Below are positions 14,068 to 25,125 of a stretch of DNA of 64,000 nucleotides, one piece after another; the stretch's first letter is position 1, and each line of letters begins with the position of its first letter. The notes under the pieces are model-generated. The model was not told the DNA's origin. It did no database searches and saw nothing but the letters and a program-made list of their open reading frames with translations. The stretch is from Aphidius gifuensis (Eukaryota > Arthropoda > Insecta > Hymenoptera > Braconidae): positions 23,214,469 through 23,278,468 of the forward strand of contig NC_057790.1 of NCBI RefSeq assembly GCF_014905175.1, in the 5' to 3' direction. The translations under genes and the position numbers were made by a program.

Positions 14068-16159
14068 TTATCGTGCTGCTTGAAGATTTGATATCATAAG
14101 ACCAAGTTTATCATAAGCATATTCAAGACATTTTGCAAGACCAGCACTGCATCCATTTTGTTGAATAGTTTCAAATCGATAGGTGCGGAAATTTTGTTCT
14201 TGATCAATATATGTAACAGCAGCCATCAATGGACACATGATAATTTTCGTATGATCCAAGAAATTAATCTAAAACAAAACAATTATCAATTTAAAAAAAA
14301 TGATTCAATCATAACAAAAGCTTAAGAAAAGCTTAATAAAATAATAATTACCTGAACAGATCCATTTGTTAGTTGCATAACAACAGCAGTTTGTGTTCTA
14401 AACCATTGATGCATATATGGTATTCTTGACATACTATCAGTTTGTCTAATAAGTGCTGAACCACCAGCTTTTAATAAATGTTCATTCATATATTTAAGGA
14501 AGAAATTCATTAATTTCATTTTTTTTTCAAGTGATGCTGGATAATCTTGTTGTGTATAATATAATTCACTACCATCACGATTAATATAATGAATATTATG
14601 TTTATTAGCAAGCATTATAAGTCTTGTACCATCATTGTACATAACACCAACACCATCATCACAAAGTTGATAACCAAAACCATATTTATCTGAATAATCA
14701 ACCCATTTACTAACCCATAAAAATGGTTGTGCTGCTGGATCAGTATATTCAACACCAGATGCAGCATCATTTCTTGCTGGTCTTGCTGATAATACTGATG
14801 ATATTTGTTCTTTTAATGTTAATAACATTTTACGTATATCACGATTTGATTTTTGTGCTTCAGTTGCAATATCTGGTCTTGGTCTACATATTGCTGGACT
14901 ACTTGGAACAATAAATTGATGATCACCAGTAACACCAACACCACCAACACCACCACTAACACCATTACCACCACCATTTTGATTTTTTTCATGTAATGGT
15001 TGACGTGGTTGATTATGTGTTTCAAGTGTATCAAGACGTGGTGCCATTGTTAAACATGATAATGGTAAACCTTGTGGCATAAAACCATCAGTTATAAATG
15101 GATCTTTTAATAATTTTGATACACTTGGACGTCTTGATGGATTACCTTGTAATGTACTTGTTATCATTGATATTGCTGTTTCACAAACAGCTGTTGGTGT
15201 TTTATATTGTACTTGTTTAATACGTGAATATGTTTCACGTAGTGATGATGTTTCAAATGGTGGTCTACCAACTAACAATGTATACATTATACAACCAATA
15301 CTCCATACATCAACTTCATATGAATGTCCTGATTTTGTTAATATTTCTGGTGCAATATAATTTGGTGTACCACATAATGTTTTTTTTCTTTCACCATCAT
15401 GTTCTAATTTTGTTGCTAAACCAAAATCACCAATTTTAACTTGTAATTCATCATCAAGAAATAAATTACCAAGTTTTAAATCACGATGTATTATACGATT
15501 TTTATGAAGATAATTAACACCATCAAGTATTTGTTTCATAAAATATCTTGTTTCACATTCAGTAAGTGCTTTACGACGCTTGTGAAGTTCCATCATTGAC
15601 TAAAATTATTTATCAACAAAATTTAGTTAATATAACTAGTAATTTATTTTTATTTAGATATATTATTTAATTTTTTTTTTTATTTTAATAAACTTACTCG
15701 TTTTCTGCAAAGTTCAAGAACAATGTAAATATTATAACAATCATCAAAATAACCATGAAAGCCAACAATATTTTTATGGCACAAGCTACGATGAATTGCA
15801 ATTTCTTGGCTCATTTTTTCACGTTGACTACTTTTTGACATCATGGATTTTGGCACAATTTTACCAGCAAATATATCTTGATTTTTTGTATCTCGAATTT
15901 CGTAGCATTTTGCAAAGCCACCCTAGCCATCAAATAATAATCATAAATCAATTAATCAACATGTATAAATTATTTTATTTAAACAAAAAAAAATAAATCA
16001 AAACAATATTATTATTATTATTATTATATAGTTAAAAATTTTAATAATTATAAAAAATCTAACCTTGCCAAAAAAACGTCCTTTTTGATAACTTTTACCA
16101 TTTTTTTCGTCATAAATAACATCAGGAATGATGGACTCTTTCTCGTCCTTAGATGACAT
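14068..16159 (-). CDS. polo: Polo-like kinase 1 (Polo)
   Basis: The mitotic Ser/Thr kinase Polo, 589 residues (family about 580-600). Exons: 16159-16064, 15922-15698, 15599-14352, 14268-14068. The kinase domain shows the glycine loop GKGGFAKCY (spanning intron 1), catalytic HRDLK (about residue 147), DFG (about 165) and the activation loop KKTLCGTPNYIAPE, with the activating Thr near residue 181. The C-terminus has two polo boxes. The phosphopeptide-binding Trp lies in PFLWVSKWVDYSD, and the His/Lys pair in LDHTKIIMCPL. All hallmark residues are present, so it should be active. The linker carries a Gly/Val-rich low-complexity insert (coding region near 14,930-14,985). The ATG at 16159 is chosen because it precedes the conserved N-terminus; further upstream in that frame there is only a Lys-rich run read from poly-A. 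It is divergent from NDUFB3. Family roles: centrosome maturation, spindle assembly, cytokinesis. Confidence 0.96.
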
Positions 16160-17152
16160 GATGATTTTTTTTTTTTTCAAACACGAAAACACAATACAAT
16201 GAATTCAATTAAAAATTTTTTTGTTAAATAATTATTGACAAATAATAAAATTTACACGAATAAACATAAAAAAAAAAAACTATTAAACACTGAGGGGGAA
16301 GCAGTGAAAACGATGCAGGTTGAACGAAGATGAAACTAACAAGTCAAGGGGTACACGACATTCGACAACGACAAGAAATTCAACAGGGTCCCCCGATGTA
16401 ACCAATAACCATACCCGGTGTACCGGTGTGTGTATATTTTAGATCAACGGCTTTTTTACATTTGAATTTAACAATCTAACCAATCACCATTGAGCATTTC
16501 TTGATCATTAATTATAACTCTTCAAAATTAATAATTTATTCATCATTCATTGCTCAATTGTTCAACCAAAAAATCAACTTTTAATTTTTTATCAATATAA
16601 TTATAAATTGATCAAGAATTTATTATTATAAAATAAATTTATTTATATATATTTTTTATTTTTCTACAAATATTAAAAATCCCCAATTAATTAAAATCCC
16701 TAGTTGAATAATTTTTCTAGTAGTAAAATGGTGCGATATATATTACGCCAGTAGACATCTAGATGACGGCTCTGTTAAAATCTCAAAATTAATTATCAGC
16801 TGTTTTGTTTTCTCTCCAGTCAACAGAGGTATTGTTAATTATATAATAACAATTATTTGTTTGTTAATTTAACTAATAATATTGTTTAATTAATTGATGT
16901 AAGTTGTTGTCTTATTGATGATATATTGTAAAGTTCTTGATCATCATTTATCCAATTGTTTTTGCACTTGTCAATATGTCTGATTATATTTATTTACTTT
17001 TTTGACAATGAAAGTGTTATTGACAATTATTGACAATCAACAGTTATATTTATTTATTGATTTAAGAAGATAAATATTATTTTGTTTATTGTTGAATACT
17101 GATTTTTGTTTTTTATTTATTAATTTTTTAGAATCAATAATATTGCTGCATT
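16160..17152. promoter_or_regulatory. Bidirectional promoter region, polo / NDUFB3
   Basis: About 1 kb between two divergent start codons. The part near polo (about 16,290-16,440) is clearly more GC-rich than its surroundings. It contains CCAAT at 16,402-16,406 and 16,480-16,484 and TTTGAA at 16,461-16,466. CCAAT plus a TTTGAA-type (CHR) element is common in cell-cycle promoters, but these short words also occur by chance. On the NDUFB3 side, a donor at 16,829 (CAACAGAG then GTATTG) and an acceptor at 17,130-17,131 could bound a 5' UTR intron, putting a short leader exon near 16,800. Transcription starts were not determined. Confidence 0.35.
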
Positions 17153-17491
17153 ATGGGTGGACATGGACATGGACATGGACATCATGAACCTCCATACGTT
17201 GTTCCAAAACCAGAAATTTATAGAGTTGAAGATGCACCAGAATTAATGAAACTTCAAGCTGATTTAGCTAAAATTGGTCTTAAAGATCCATGGGCAAGAA
17301 ATAATGCTTGGCGTTTTCATCCAAAATATGGCACAGTATGGACAAGAATGGCACAACATTTTTGGCGTGGTGTACCAACTGGTCTTGCTCTATTTGGGCT
17401 AACACTTGCTGTTGAAAATTATTTGGGTATTGATTATCATCCATGGCTTCATCATGATAATCATGGTGAACATGAAAAAAGTGAACATTAA
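17153..17491 (+). CDS. NDUFB3: NADH dehydrogenase (ubiquinone) 1 beta subcomplex subunit 3
   Basis: A single-exon coding region of 112 residues for the B12 accessory subunit of mitochondrial complex I. The N-terminus MGGHGHGHGHHEPPY is His/Gly-rich, as is usual for this subunit. Then come PDPWARN-like KDPWARNNAWR and a single membrane helix GVPTGLALFGLTLAVENYLG. The C-terminus is short and His/Glu-rich. Family knowledge: it sits in the membrane arm and supports assembly; it is not catalytic. The start is the first ATG after a likely 5' UTR acceptor at 17,131. The stop is at 17,489-17,491, followed by an AATAAA at 17,528-17,533. Its 3' end is only 198 bp from the stop codon of the convergent TMEM67 gene, so the transcripts may overlap. 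Confidence 0.93.
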   Translation: MGGHGHGHGHHEPPYVVPKPEIYRVEDAPELMKLQADLAKIGLKDPWARNNAWRFHPKYGTVWTRMAQHFWRGVPTGLALFGLTLAVENYLGIDYHPWLHHDNHGEHEKSEH

Positions 17492-17689
17492 TAATTTATA
17501 ATTTAAAAATCAATATTTGATAATTAAAATAAATTTATTGAATGTATTTTGTCTCCATCAAGTTAAAGACCAATAATAATGGAGTAGTTAAAAGGTATAT
17601 ACATGATTCTTGAAAATAAATAATCAATTTAAAAATAATCATTTAATTTGTCTTGAAATTATTTACAAACTGTTTATTATTTTCTTTTT

Positions 17690-20600
17690 TTACATAAAAA
17701 ATCGTTTATCAATTAGAGTATTATTTGCTAATATTTTATTTTTATCATACTCAGCATATATATTTAATAGCTTTGATAAAATTATAGTAATCATTGCTGA
17801 AATAATATAATTTCCTCCAAGTACAGTTATAAATAAAAATGTTGATAATTCAAATGTTGACAAAGTCCATTCATTGCCATAAAATAATACTTGATCAAAC
17901 GAGTAATTATTGTCTGAAAAAATAAAATTATTTAATTCAAATATCAGCAGTTAATTGTTTTAAACATTTAATATTAAATTTACCAATGTAAAAAATTGAC
18001 TTGTCAAAACTTTCAAATATTTCAATATCACAAAGTTTTTCAATAACATGTTTTTCCTTAACAGTATAGTCAAGATTTTTAAAACAATGATCTATAAATC
18101 CACATAAAAATTTTTTTAATTTAATATGCATTTTCCAGCGTTCTTCCCAACTTGGAATATCAACAAAATTACGTCTTGAATATTTTTTATTGTTCTATAA
18201 TAATTAATAAACAATTAGGTGATATTTTTTTTTTCAAAATAAAATATAGGTATATTTTCAATTGTTGATAATAATTTACCATATTTTCTAGATCCAGAAG
18301 AGAGGTGTAAAATGTTTTAAAATTTTTCGAAACACTAATGACAAATGTTTGTTGTGTTGTTCCTGGTATGAGACCTCGATGAGCACAGACATTATTTTCT
18401 TCACGTTTTAAGTCATTTATTAAACTCAGTAAATCAGTGTCAGCATATCCATGAACTGATCTGATTAAAAACAAAATCATAAAGCTAAATGCTAGTTAAA
18501 ATTAAATTGATTAATCATTACCTTCCATGAATATAGTAGCCATAATAATCATTTGATAAAATAAATATACTGATATTTGCAACTGAGCATAAATCAACAA
18601 AACCTTGAAGCTCATTCTTAACATATTTCTCACGAAATACTGATACAATCCATTGTAAAATATAAATTAATATATAGATCATTGAGATAATTGCATAATT
18701 TAATGTAAAATTTTTGTTCAAATTATTTTCCTGATAGTCTAGAGTTAATTCAGGAATTGCTAAGTTGAAATTTTTAAACCCAATTATCTGTTAATCATGA
18801 AAATAACAAATTTATTTAACAATTAATTATAGAAATATTTTTTTAGGTAGCAACAATTACCTCGAGAATTAATAATGTACCAAGTACTTGAAAATTAATA
18901 TTAATTTTTCTTTGTGTTTTAATTCGCAGCCATTTATTTGCAACGAAATATGTTCTCCAAATACTGACCATCCAATTTTGACTAAAATCTTGATGATTTA
19001 TTGTAAAATTTGAGTCAATAAAATTTTGTGATAATTGTTGTTCAATTTGTTCAAATGATTGATGACTTGGTGTGCTTGATTGACTTGATTTTGATGAAGA
19101 TTTATTTTTTCTTGAAGTTATTATTTCTGATGGAGTCTGTACAACACTTGATGAATTATCAGAAAATCTTTTTATATATGATTTTTTCAATGACGTATGT
19201 GGTGAATCAATGTGTAAATTTGATTGTAAATTTCTTGGTTGTTCCCAGTCAATAAAAAAAATATTTATCTTTCGTAAATTCCAAATGAGAACCAGTACTT
19301 CAACAAGCTAAAACAAAAACAAATATAAATATTTACAGAAATTTTTTTTAAAATTATTAACTTACTTTTGATCCAAATGCAATAATTGTACATATTTTAA
19401 TGATCCATTCATCATCATTATCAGGAAGAAGAATATGCAAAATACTTTGTCCTTTGTAAAAAATAAATATATAAATACAACAACTTAATGTTACAATAAT
19501 TAATACATTTCCAATACTTCCAAGACAATAAATAATAAACCAAATAATAATATATAAATTATTTTTAGTATCATTTCTTCTGTGATAACTTAGCATTTTT
19601 AATATTCCAAATATTATTGCAATACCAATTAAAATACCACTTGCAATAAATATTATATGATTAAATCTATCATCAGTCAATGAAAATACAATTTCATAAT
19701 CAATTGATACATCAATATTATTTTTAATATCACTTGTCTTTAATTCACCATAATTAACAATAAAAATTGGTGGATATATTTTGCCTCTTTCATCTTGTAA
19801 TTTAATTAAAATTTTTAAACTTTTTAAATAACGTATTACAATTAATTCAGATGATTTATAATAACTTGAATTTACAGATTCAATTATTGTACTATAACCA
19901 GTAACTGTATCAAGTGTAAAAAATTTTTTAATTAATTGCCATTTTTTAATTGAATTAACATTATTATTTTGTTCAACAAATACTGGCAATTGATGTATCA
20001 GCTTTTTTTGTTTATCATTAAAAACAATATAAGGTGTTAAAAATTCAGGTTTTTTTTCAGCCAAGCTACTGGCTGTTGTCGAAATTGTTTTTTTTAAATT
20101 AATACCAAAACGAATGGTGTTGAAGCAAGAAGGAAAATATGGTGAATCCAAGTTTGATATTGCTTGAAGATCACCATTCAATGAGTGTCTTGCAATGATG
20201 AATTTTAATTGATTATTTATGTCATTTTTAATGAGTGTATATCTTGTTGATATGTTACGTTGTGATAAAATATTTTCAGCTTCACCAGCTGGATAAAATA
20301 GGTTTTTTCTCGTACGAATTTTGATAAATTGTTGACAAGCTATACTGTCAATGTGCAGAGTTAACACACAAATATTTGATAAATGTTCACAGGATAATTC
20401 ATCACCATTTTGACACATATTTATTGTCAATTTTAATTGACTTCTTAAATAGTAACTTTCGAAACTACCAAGCTCATAATTAACAAGATAAATCCCACGA
20501 ATGTTTTGATAACTTTTTAGAGTGTTATTATCAAGACATTGAGTTTCAATTAATTTATGATGAATCATTGATGATGGAGTATTGATAATGTCTTCTTGAT

Positions 20601-21231
20601 AGTTATTAGATGTTGAAAAACAAGGAAGACACTTTGATTTATCATTTGATAGGTAGTAATTATTTGAACATGGAAGACACTCGAGATTTTTTAAAAGACT
20701 TCCATTTAAACTTCTTTCCACTTGATAAGAATTTAAATAATTTTTTTATTAGCTTTAATGGATGTTTTATTTGAATAATATTTAATTTACCTTTTATTTG
20801 ATTTTTTGGACAATGACAGAGTCCGTTTATTTGGCAGGGTATACAGTCATTTTTATCAGATGTTAAGATGGTACCATTACTGCAGCTTTGACATTGCTTG
20901 CTGGTGCTTGATAAAACAAGTCGACTATTTTCATTACAAATACATTTTAGCCCTAAAATTTTTTTAATGTAATTTTTATATAAAAATATATAATTTATTA
21001 AATTTAATGTTATTTTTATTACTTACTGGTTTTATCTGATACAAGATTGTTTGTACATTTATCACATGACATTTTTTGTAAATTAAAAAATTCATTTTTC
21101 TTACAATATTTTGGCTCTGAATACTCAAATATATCATCGTTATTTTTTTCAATTTCTGAATTGATATATTTAATTTTTGATAATAATATAATAATAATTG
21201 AAATAAATAAGAAGTTTATATTTAAGTTCAT
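17690..21231 (-). CDS. TMEM67: Meckelin (TMEM67/MKS3), ciliary transition-zone receptor
   Basis: A 1,016-residue membrane protein (vertebrate meckelin about 995). Exons: 21231-21027, 20952-20791, 20720-19366, 19307-18861, 18787-18522, 18460-18280, 18194-17984, 17913-17690; phases agree throughout. It starts with a signal peptide (hydrophobic run after MNLNIN). A Cys-rich ectodomain follows with CICNENSRL and several CxxC pairs, then a cluster of membrane helices from late exon 3 onward. Diagnostic stretches include FFIDWEQPR, SIWRTYFVANKW, FQVLGTLLILE, GFVDLCSVANISIFIL and SNDYYGYYIHGRSVHGYAD, and the end is LIDKRFFM. Family knowledge: meckelin acts with the MKS complex at the ciliary transition zone; in insects that means sensory neurons and sperm. 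A perfect X-box lies 62 bp upstream of the ATG, fitting control by RFX factors. Confidence 0.93.
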
Positions 21232-21292
21232 TATTTTTATGATAGAAAAAAATTATAATTATTTAAGTTAGTTGTTTATTATGTTGTTTTTT

Positions 21293-21306
21293 GTTGTCAT
21301 AGCAAC
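21293..21306 (-). promoter_or_regulatory. RFX-type X-box upstream of TMEM67
   Basis: GTTGTCATAGCAAC fits every position of the X-box consensus RYYNYYATRRNRAC. It ends 62 bp upstream of the meckelin start codon. RFX factors bind such sites in promoters of ciliary genes, usually within about 150 bp of the start codon. The site is nearly symmetric, so strand carries little meaning. Confidence 0.75.
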
Positions 21307-21463
21307 GGTACATCTGCCTCGAAAAATAAAAAACCAAACGGTGCTGCCATAAATATATGTTTAATTTAATAAAAAATTACATATATATATAGCCCGGTAT
21401 TTTTTCTTCCTCAATTACTAGGATTAACTAAATAAATTAAGATTTAAAAAATTAAGCTACAAG

Positions 21464-21561
21464 TTAGCTAACTAATGGTTAAAATTACTATGGTCTTTTC
21501 ATAGAGTTATAACGTTGGGGCGCTTGATTTCGATGATATAGATAAATCATTAGTTAGCTAA
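21464..21561. repeat. Short element with 14-bp perfect terminal inverted repeats
   Basis: TTAGCTAACTAATG at 21,464-21,477 is repeated as its exact reverse complement, CATTAGTTAGCTAA, at 21,548-21,561, enclosing 70 bp. The arms are perfect. It could be a tiny non-autonomous transposon relic or a chance palindrome in AT-rich DNA; no target duplication is clear. Confidence 0.55.
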
Positions 21562-21595
21562 AACTTTATTCAATTTTATAAACCTGTAATTGAGG

Positions 21596-21657
21596 GTCCA
21601 AATTCTGAAAGGACTTGACCGCTTGATCGAGCGCTCAAGTTCTTTTAAAATCTGGAC
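21596..21657. repeat. Foldback hairpin, about 29-bp arms
   Basis: The left arm begins at GTCCAAATTC (21,596) and the right arm ends at AATCTGGAC (21,657). By eye the arms pair over about 29 bp with five mismatches, around a very short loop. It is more GC-rich than its surroundings. This is likely a miniature foldback repeat, only 34 bp from the inverted-repeat pair to its left. No gene is implied. Confidence 0.6.
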
Positions 21658-22606
21658 AGGCATCCGAACAAAAAATAATCAGAAAAAATTTTATGATTAC
21701 ACTTGGATAAGGTTCTTTTTACTTTATGATTTACAATATACCTTTTATAATAAAACATTACAATACAAAATAAAGAAATTTTTATTTGATGTTTTTATAT
21801 TTTCATAAATTGGTCATGTAGATGTTTTTTTTTCATATTGGCAATGTAATTTTTTCGTTGTGATTTTATTTATTTATTTATTTCTAAATTAAACAGCAAT
21901 CTTCTCTTCGCTTTATATTTTTTTTTATAATAATGATTATTTATTTAATTTTAATAAAACTAATAACAAGACAGAACAATATATTTGGACTGAACACGGT
22001 GACAATCTTGGTGGAAAAATTTCTCCGGAGTTCTCCGTTTTTTTTTTATTACTCCGTAACTGGTACATTTTGAGGGAGAATTCGAAGACAACAAATCGTG
22101 AAATTATCATATCTTAGATACGAAAAAAATCAAGAAAAAAATAAAAAATTAAAAAAGTACGGAAAAATATAAATTAATTACGGAAAAAAATTTTAATCAA
22201 AGACAACACGTATATGGAGATGGAAGACAATTATTTCTCTAAAATAATCTGCAATTAATACTTAAAAATTATAATAAATCAATACCAATCTAAAATGAAA
22301 TGAGTAAATATTAAATAATTATTATAGTTAATACTGTTAATCAAGCCTAGGAAAGGAGAGAGAGGAGAGATAGAGAGAAAATGATAAACTGAAAAAGCGT
22401 ATTAAAATATTTAAAAATATTTCTGGTTTTTTTAAAATTTTTTTTTTAAAGATTCTTATCGATTGAAAATATACTTAAAAATAAACTGATAATATTGATG
22501 ACAATCAGTGGCTAGACAGTTGTTGTTGTTTCTTAAACCCTCAGAAGTGTACACGTAGTCAAAAGAAATTATACCATTAATAATTATCAATGAATATAAA
22601 GAAAAT

Positions 22607-24600
22607 ATGAACAAGATAAGGCTTAATCTGCAAATTTTAAAAGAAACTATAAAATTAATAATAATTTTAATTTTGTTAATTATAACAGTAGCTGGAACGT
22701 GGTTTCTTTACAATGGTCTCAATGATTCGACAAGTGAAAAATATCAAAATCTTAATTCTTCAAACAACAGTAAGTTAATTTTTTCATTTTTGGATTAATA
22801 ATATCATAGTGTCAATAAAATATTTATATCAAAAAAATAAAATACAATTATTTTTTCGTTTAATAATTATTTATATATAATATAATAATGAAAAAAATAA
22901 ATGATTCATAAAAATTTTTTATTTAAATGATAAAATAGAAATTGATTAAAATTAAATAAATAAATTATTTATTTTTTGTGTAGATTCGCTTGATTATTGT
23001 CGAGAATTCAACAAATGTGGACTCAATGCAACATGTACATTAAATGAGACTGCTAAAAATTATTCATGTTACACTCATGATTCAGTGGTAAGAATTATTT
23101 GTATTTTAATTTATTTAACAATATTTGTTTTTCAATTTAAATTAATTGCCATGTAAATTAAATTTTTTAGATTTCACAAAATGCAAGTTTTGATTTTAAT
23201 AAGACTTACTATACTAAAGAAAATTTTTTAATGTTCACGTGTTCAAGTATGTCAGAATTAATTGAAGGTTCATGGACATTTAAAGTACCAAATTTATCAG
23301 TTGATAATATCACAGTAATACCATCTACATGTTCATCATCATCGTCAAAAAGTTCACCCTATGATTATTCAGTTGATTATTTAAAAAGAAAAATATTTTT
23401 TATATGTTCAAATGATAATGATGATGATTATGATGAGGATGGTGATGATGATGATGAAGAAGATGAAGGTATAATATTTTCCAATTATTTTATTTTTCAA
23501 TAGCAATATGCAAATTATTTTTTAAATTTTTTTTAGATATTTCTTATGTGCTCAAGACAATGTCATATAATGGAACAGATAAAAAAATTTACATGGAAAA
23601 TTTAACTGACAATGAAATTACTGATCCAACATTTGCAATTGATTGGATATCAAGAAATATATTTTGGGTGAATCATAATTTAAATACAATTTTCGTTGCA
23701 AGTTTAGATAATAGTTCAATGAAATTGTCATTAATTAATAATATATCAAATGCAAAATATATTTGTGTTCATCCAAGTCGTGGGTGAGTAATATTTATAC
23801 TCAATTAACATTATCAAATAATTATAAAATATATTAACTGTTTATTTTTAATTCAAGAAAAATATATTGGCTCAATAATTGTGGTAAATCATGTCAAATT
23901 GAGACAGCCAATGAAGATGGATCAAATCGTAGCATATTTTTATCTGGATCTCAAGTACAACAAGCAGCTTCATTAATTATTGATATTACGTCTGATAAAT
24001 TATGTTGGATTGGAGGAAAAAATATACTGCAATTTAGTATGCACCATGTTTTTAAATCTATATTATTTATTTTTAAATATTTATTGTTTAATATTAAATA
24101 GAAATCATTTTTCCAGAGTGTGCTAATATTGAAAAAAAAAGTATAACAATTATTGCTGATGTAGATTCATGGAGTACAATTGCTGTTTCACATGATACTT
24201 ATTATTGGACAAAAAACAGGTAAATAAATTAAACTTGTAATAATTAAATTTTATTAGTATTATTTATTTATTTGTTTATTTGTTTATATTTAGACGTCAA
24301 ATTTATTATATGAATAAAAAAAAATCATCAAAGTCGCGTCTTCTTATTGATATGAGAAAAAAACCAGTTAAAATTAGGGAATCTTTTATACACAATTTAG
24401 TTTTTATTCCAGGAAATATTCCACCAGGTATGTCGAAAAAAAAAAACAACTATTAATGATGATATGATATTTAATTTAATACTTTAATTTTTTAATTTAA
24501 TTTAGTAACAAATTTGTGTCAGCGAGAAAATGGGGGATGCAGTTTTAATGAACTTTGTTTACCAAAAGGACAACACGGTGTTACTTGTCGAAAAACATAA
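22607..24600 (+). CDS. Small LDL-receptor-like membrane protein (YWTD propeller, EGF)
   Basis: A 440-residue protein in eight exons: 22607-22769, 22984-23087, 23171-23468, 23537-23783, 23858-24036, 24117-24219, 24294-24427, 24506-24600; phases agree. The N-terminus has one strong hydrophobic segment (about residues 17-35) preceded by Lys/Arg, suggesting a type II signal anchor. An EGF-like part follows (YCREFNKCGLNATC). Next come LDL-receptor class B style repeats: DWISRNIFWV, HPSRGKIYWLN, DKLCWIG and DTYYWTKNRRQIYYM. The end is a closing EGF-like module (LCQRENGGCSFNELCLPKG). This is the module order of an LRP beta-propeller plus EGF, but with no ligand-binding class A repeats and no cytosolic tail. 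Many N-glycosylation sequons are visible. One loop (coding region about 23,420-23,468) is nearly all Asp/Glu. Function unknown; a secreted or surface decoy-like lipoprotein-receptor relative is possible. Confidence 0.82.
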
Positions 24601-25125
24601 ATAATGCAGTTTTAATTTTTATATCTTGTTGCCAATAGAAAATAGTCTAATGCCGATAGAAATATATTTTTTTCGTCCAGCTTGTTTCGAAACATTTCGA
24701 AAGAAAAAGTACACACAATTTTTCTATAAATTGGCCGTTCAGTGCTGCCCTCTCACAAAAGCTGTACACTCAAAAAAAAAAAAATAATAAAAAAATAAAT
24801 AATAATATAATTTACTCTAGAATGTTCCAAGGTCAACAAACACAACCTTAAAAAATACACTAATCATTGCTGTTGTAAATTTGTAAATGTCTTTTGAAAT
24901 AAAAAAAAAGCCACGTATATTGTAATTTTTTATAAATTTACAGAAAAATTAAACTAGTTGTTATTTTTTAAATAACTTTATTATTATTATCACTAATAAT
25001 TTAACAAAAAAAAATAAAAAAATACATATCAATTGGCTTGACAGCTGAGTCTGTATATATTTTTGTATAAATTGTTGTTTATAATTTTGATGAAACATAT
25101 TTAAATAGTTAAAAATTATAAAATC
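24601..25125. other. Short spacer before GET3
   Basis: About 525 bp. The part at 24,640-24,770 is less AT-rich, with a TTTCGAAACATTTCGAAAG palindrome-like core near 24,688, and looks like a repeat remnant. The rest is poly-A/T, presumably 3' UTR of the upstream gene and the GET3 promoter. Confidence 0.4.

Larger units (their letters stand above)
21232..22606. other. Spacer with X-box and small repeats
   Basis: A divergent spacer between TMEM67 and the LDL-receptor-like gene. It contains the X-box at 21,293, two nested or adjacent inverted-repeat structures at 21,464-21,561 and 21,596-21,657, a TTTCTCCG-type repeat near 22,010-22,080, and a GA-rich stretch at about 22,353-22,380 that may belong to the promoter or 5' UTR of the plus-strand gene. 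No coding region is supported here. Confidence 0.5.

Noticed and set aside
14723..15439. Open frames on both strands over the Polo coding exon
   Set aside because: They are other-frame readings of the verified Polo exon and have low-complexity composition.
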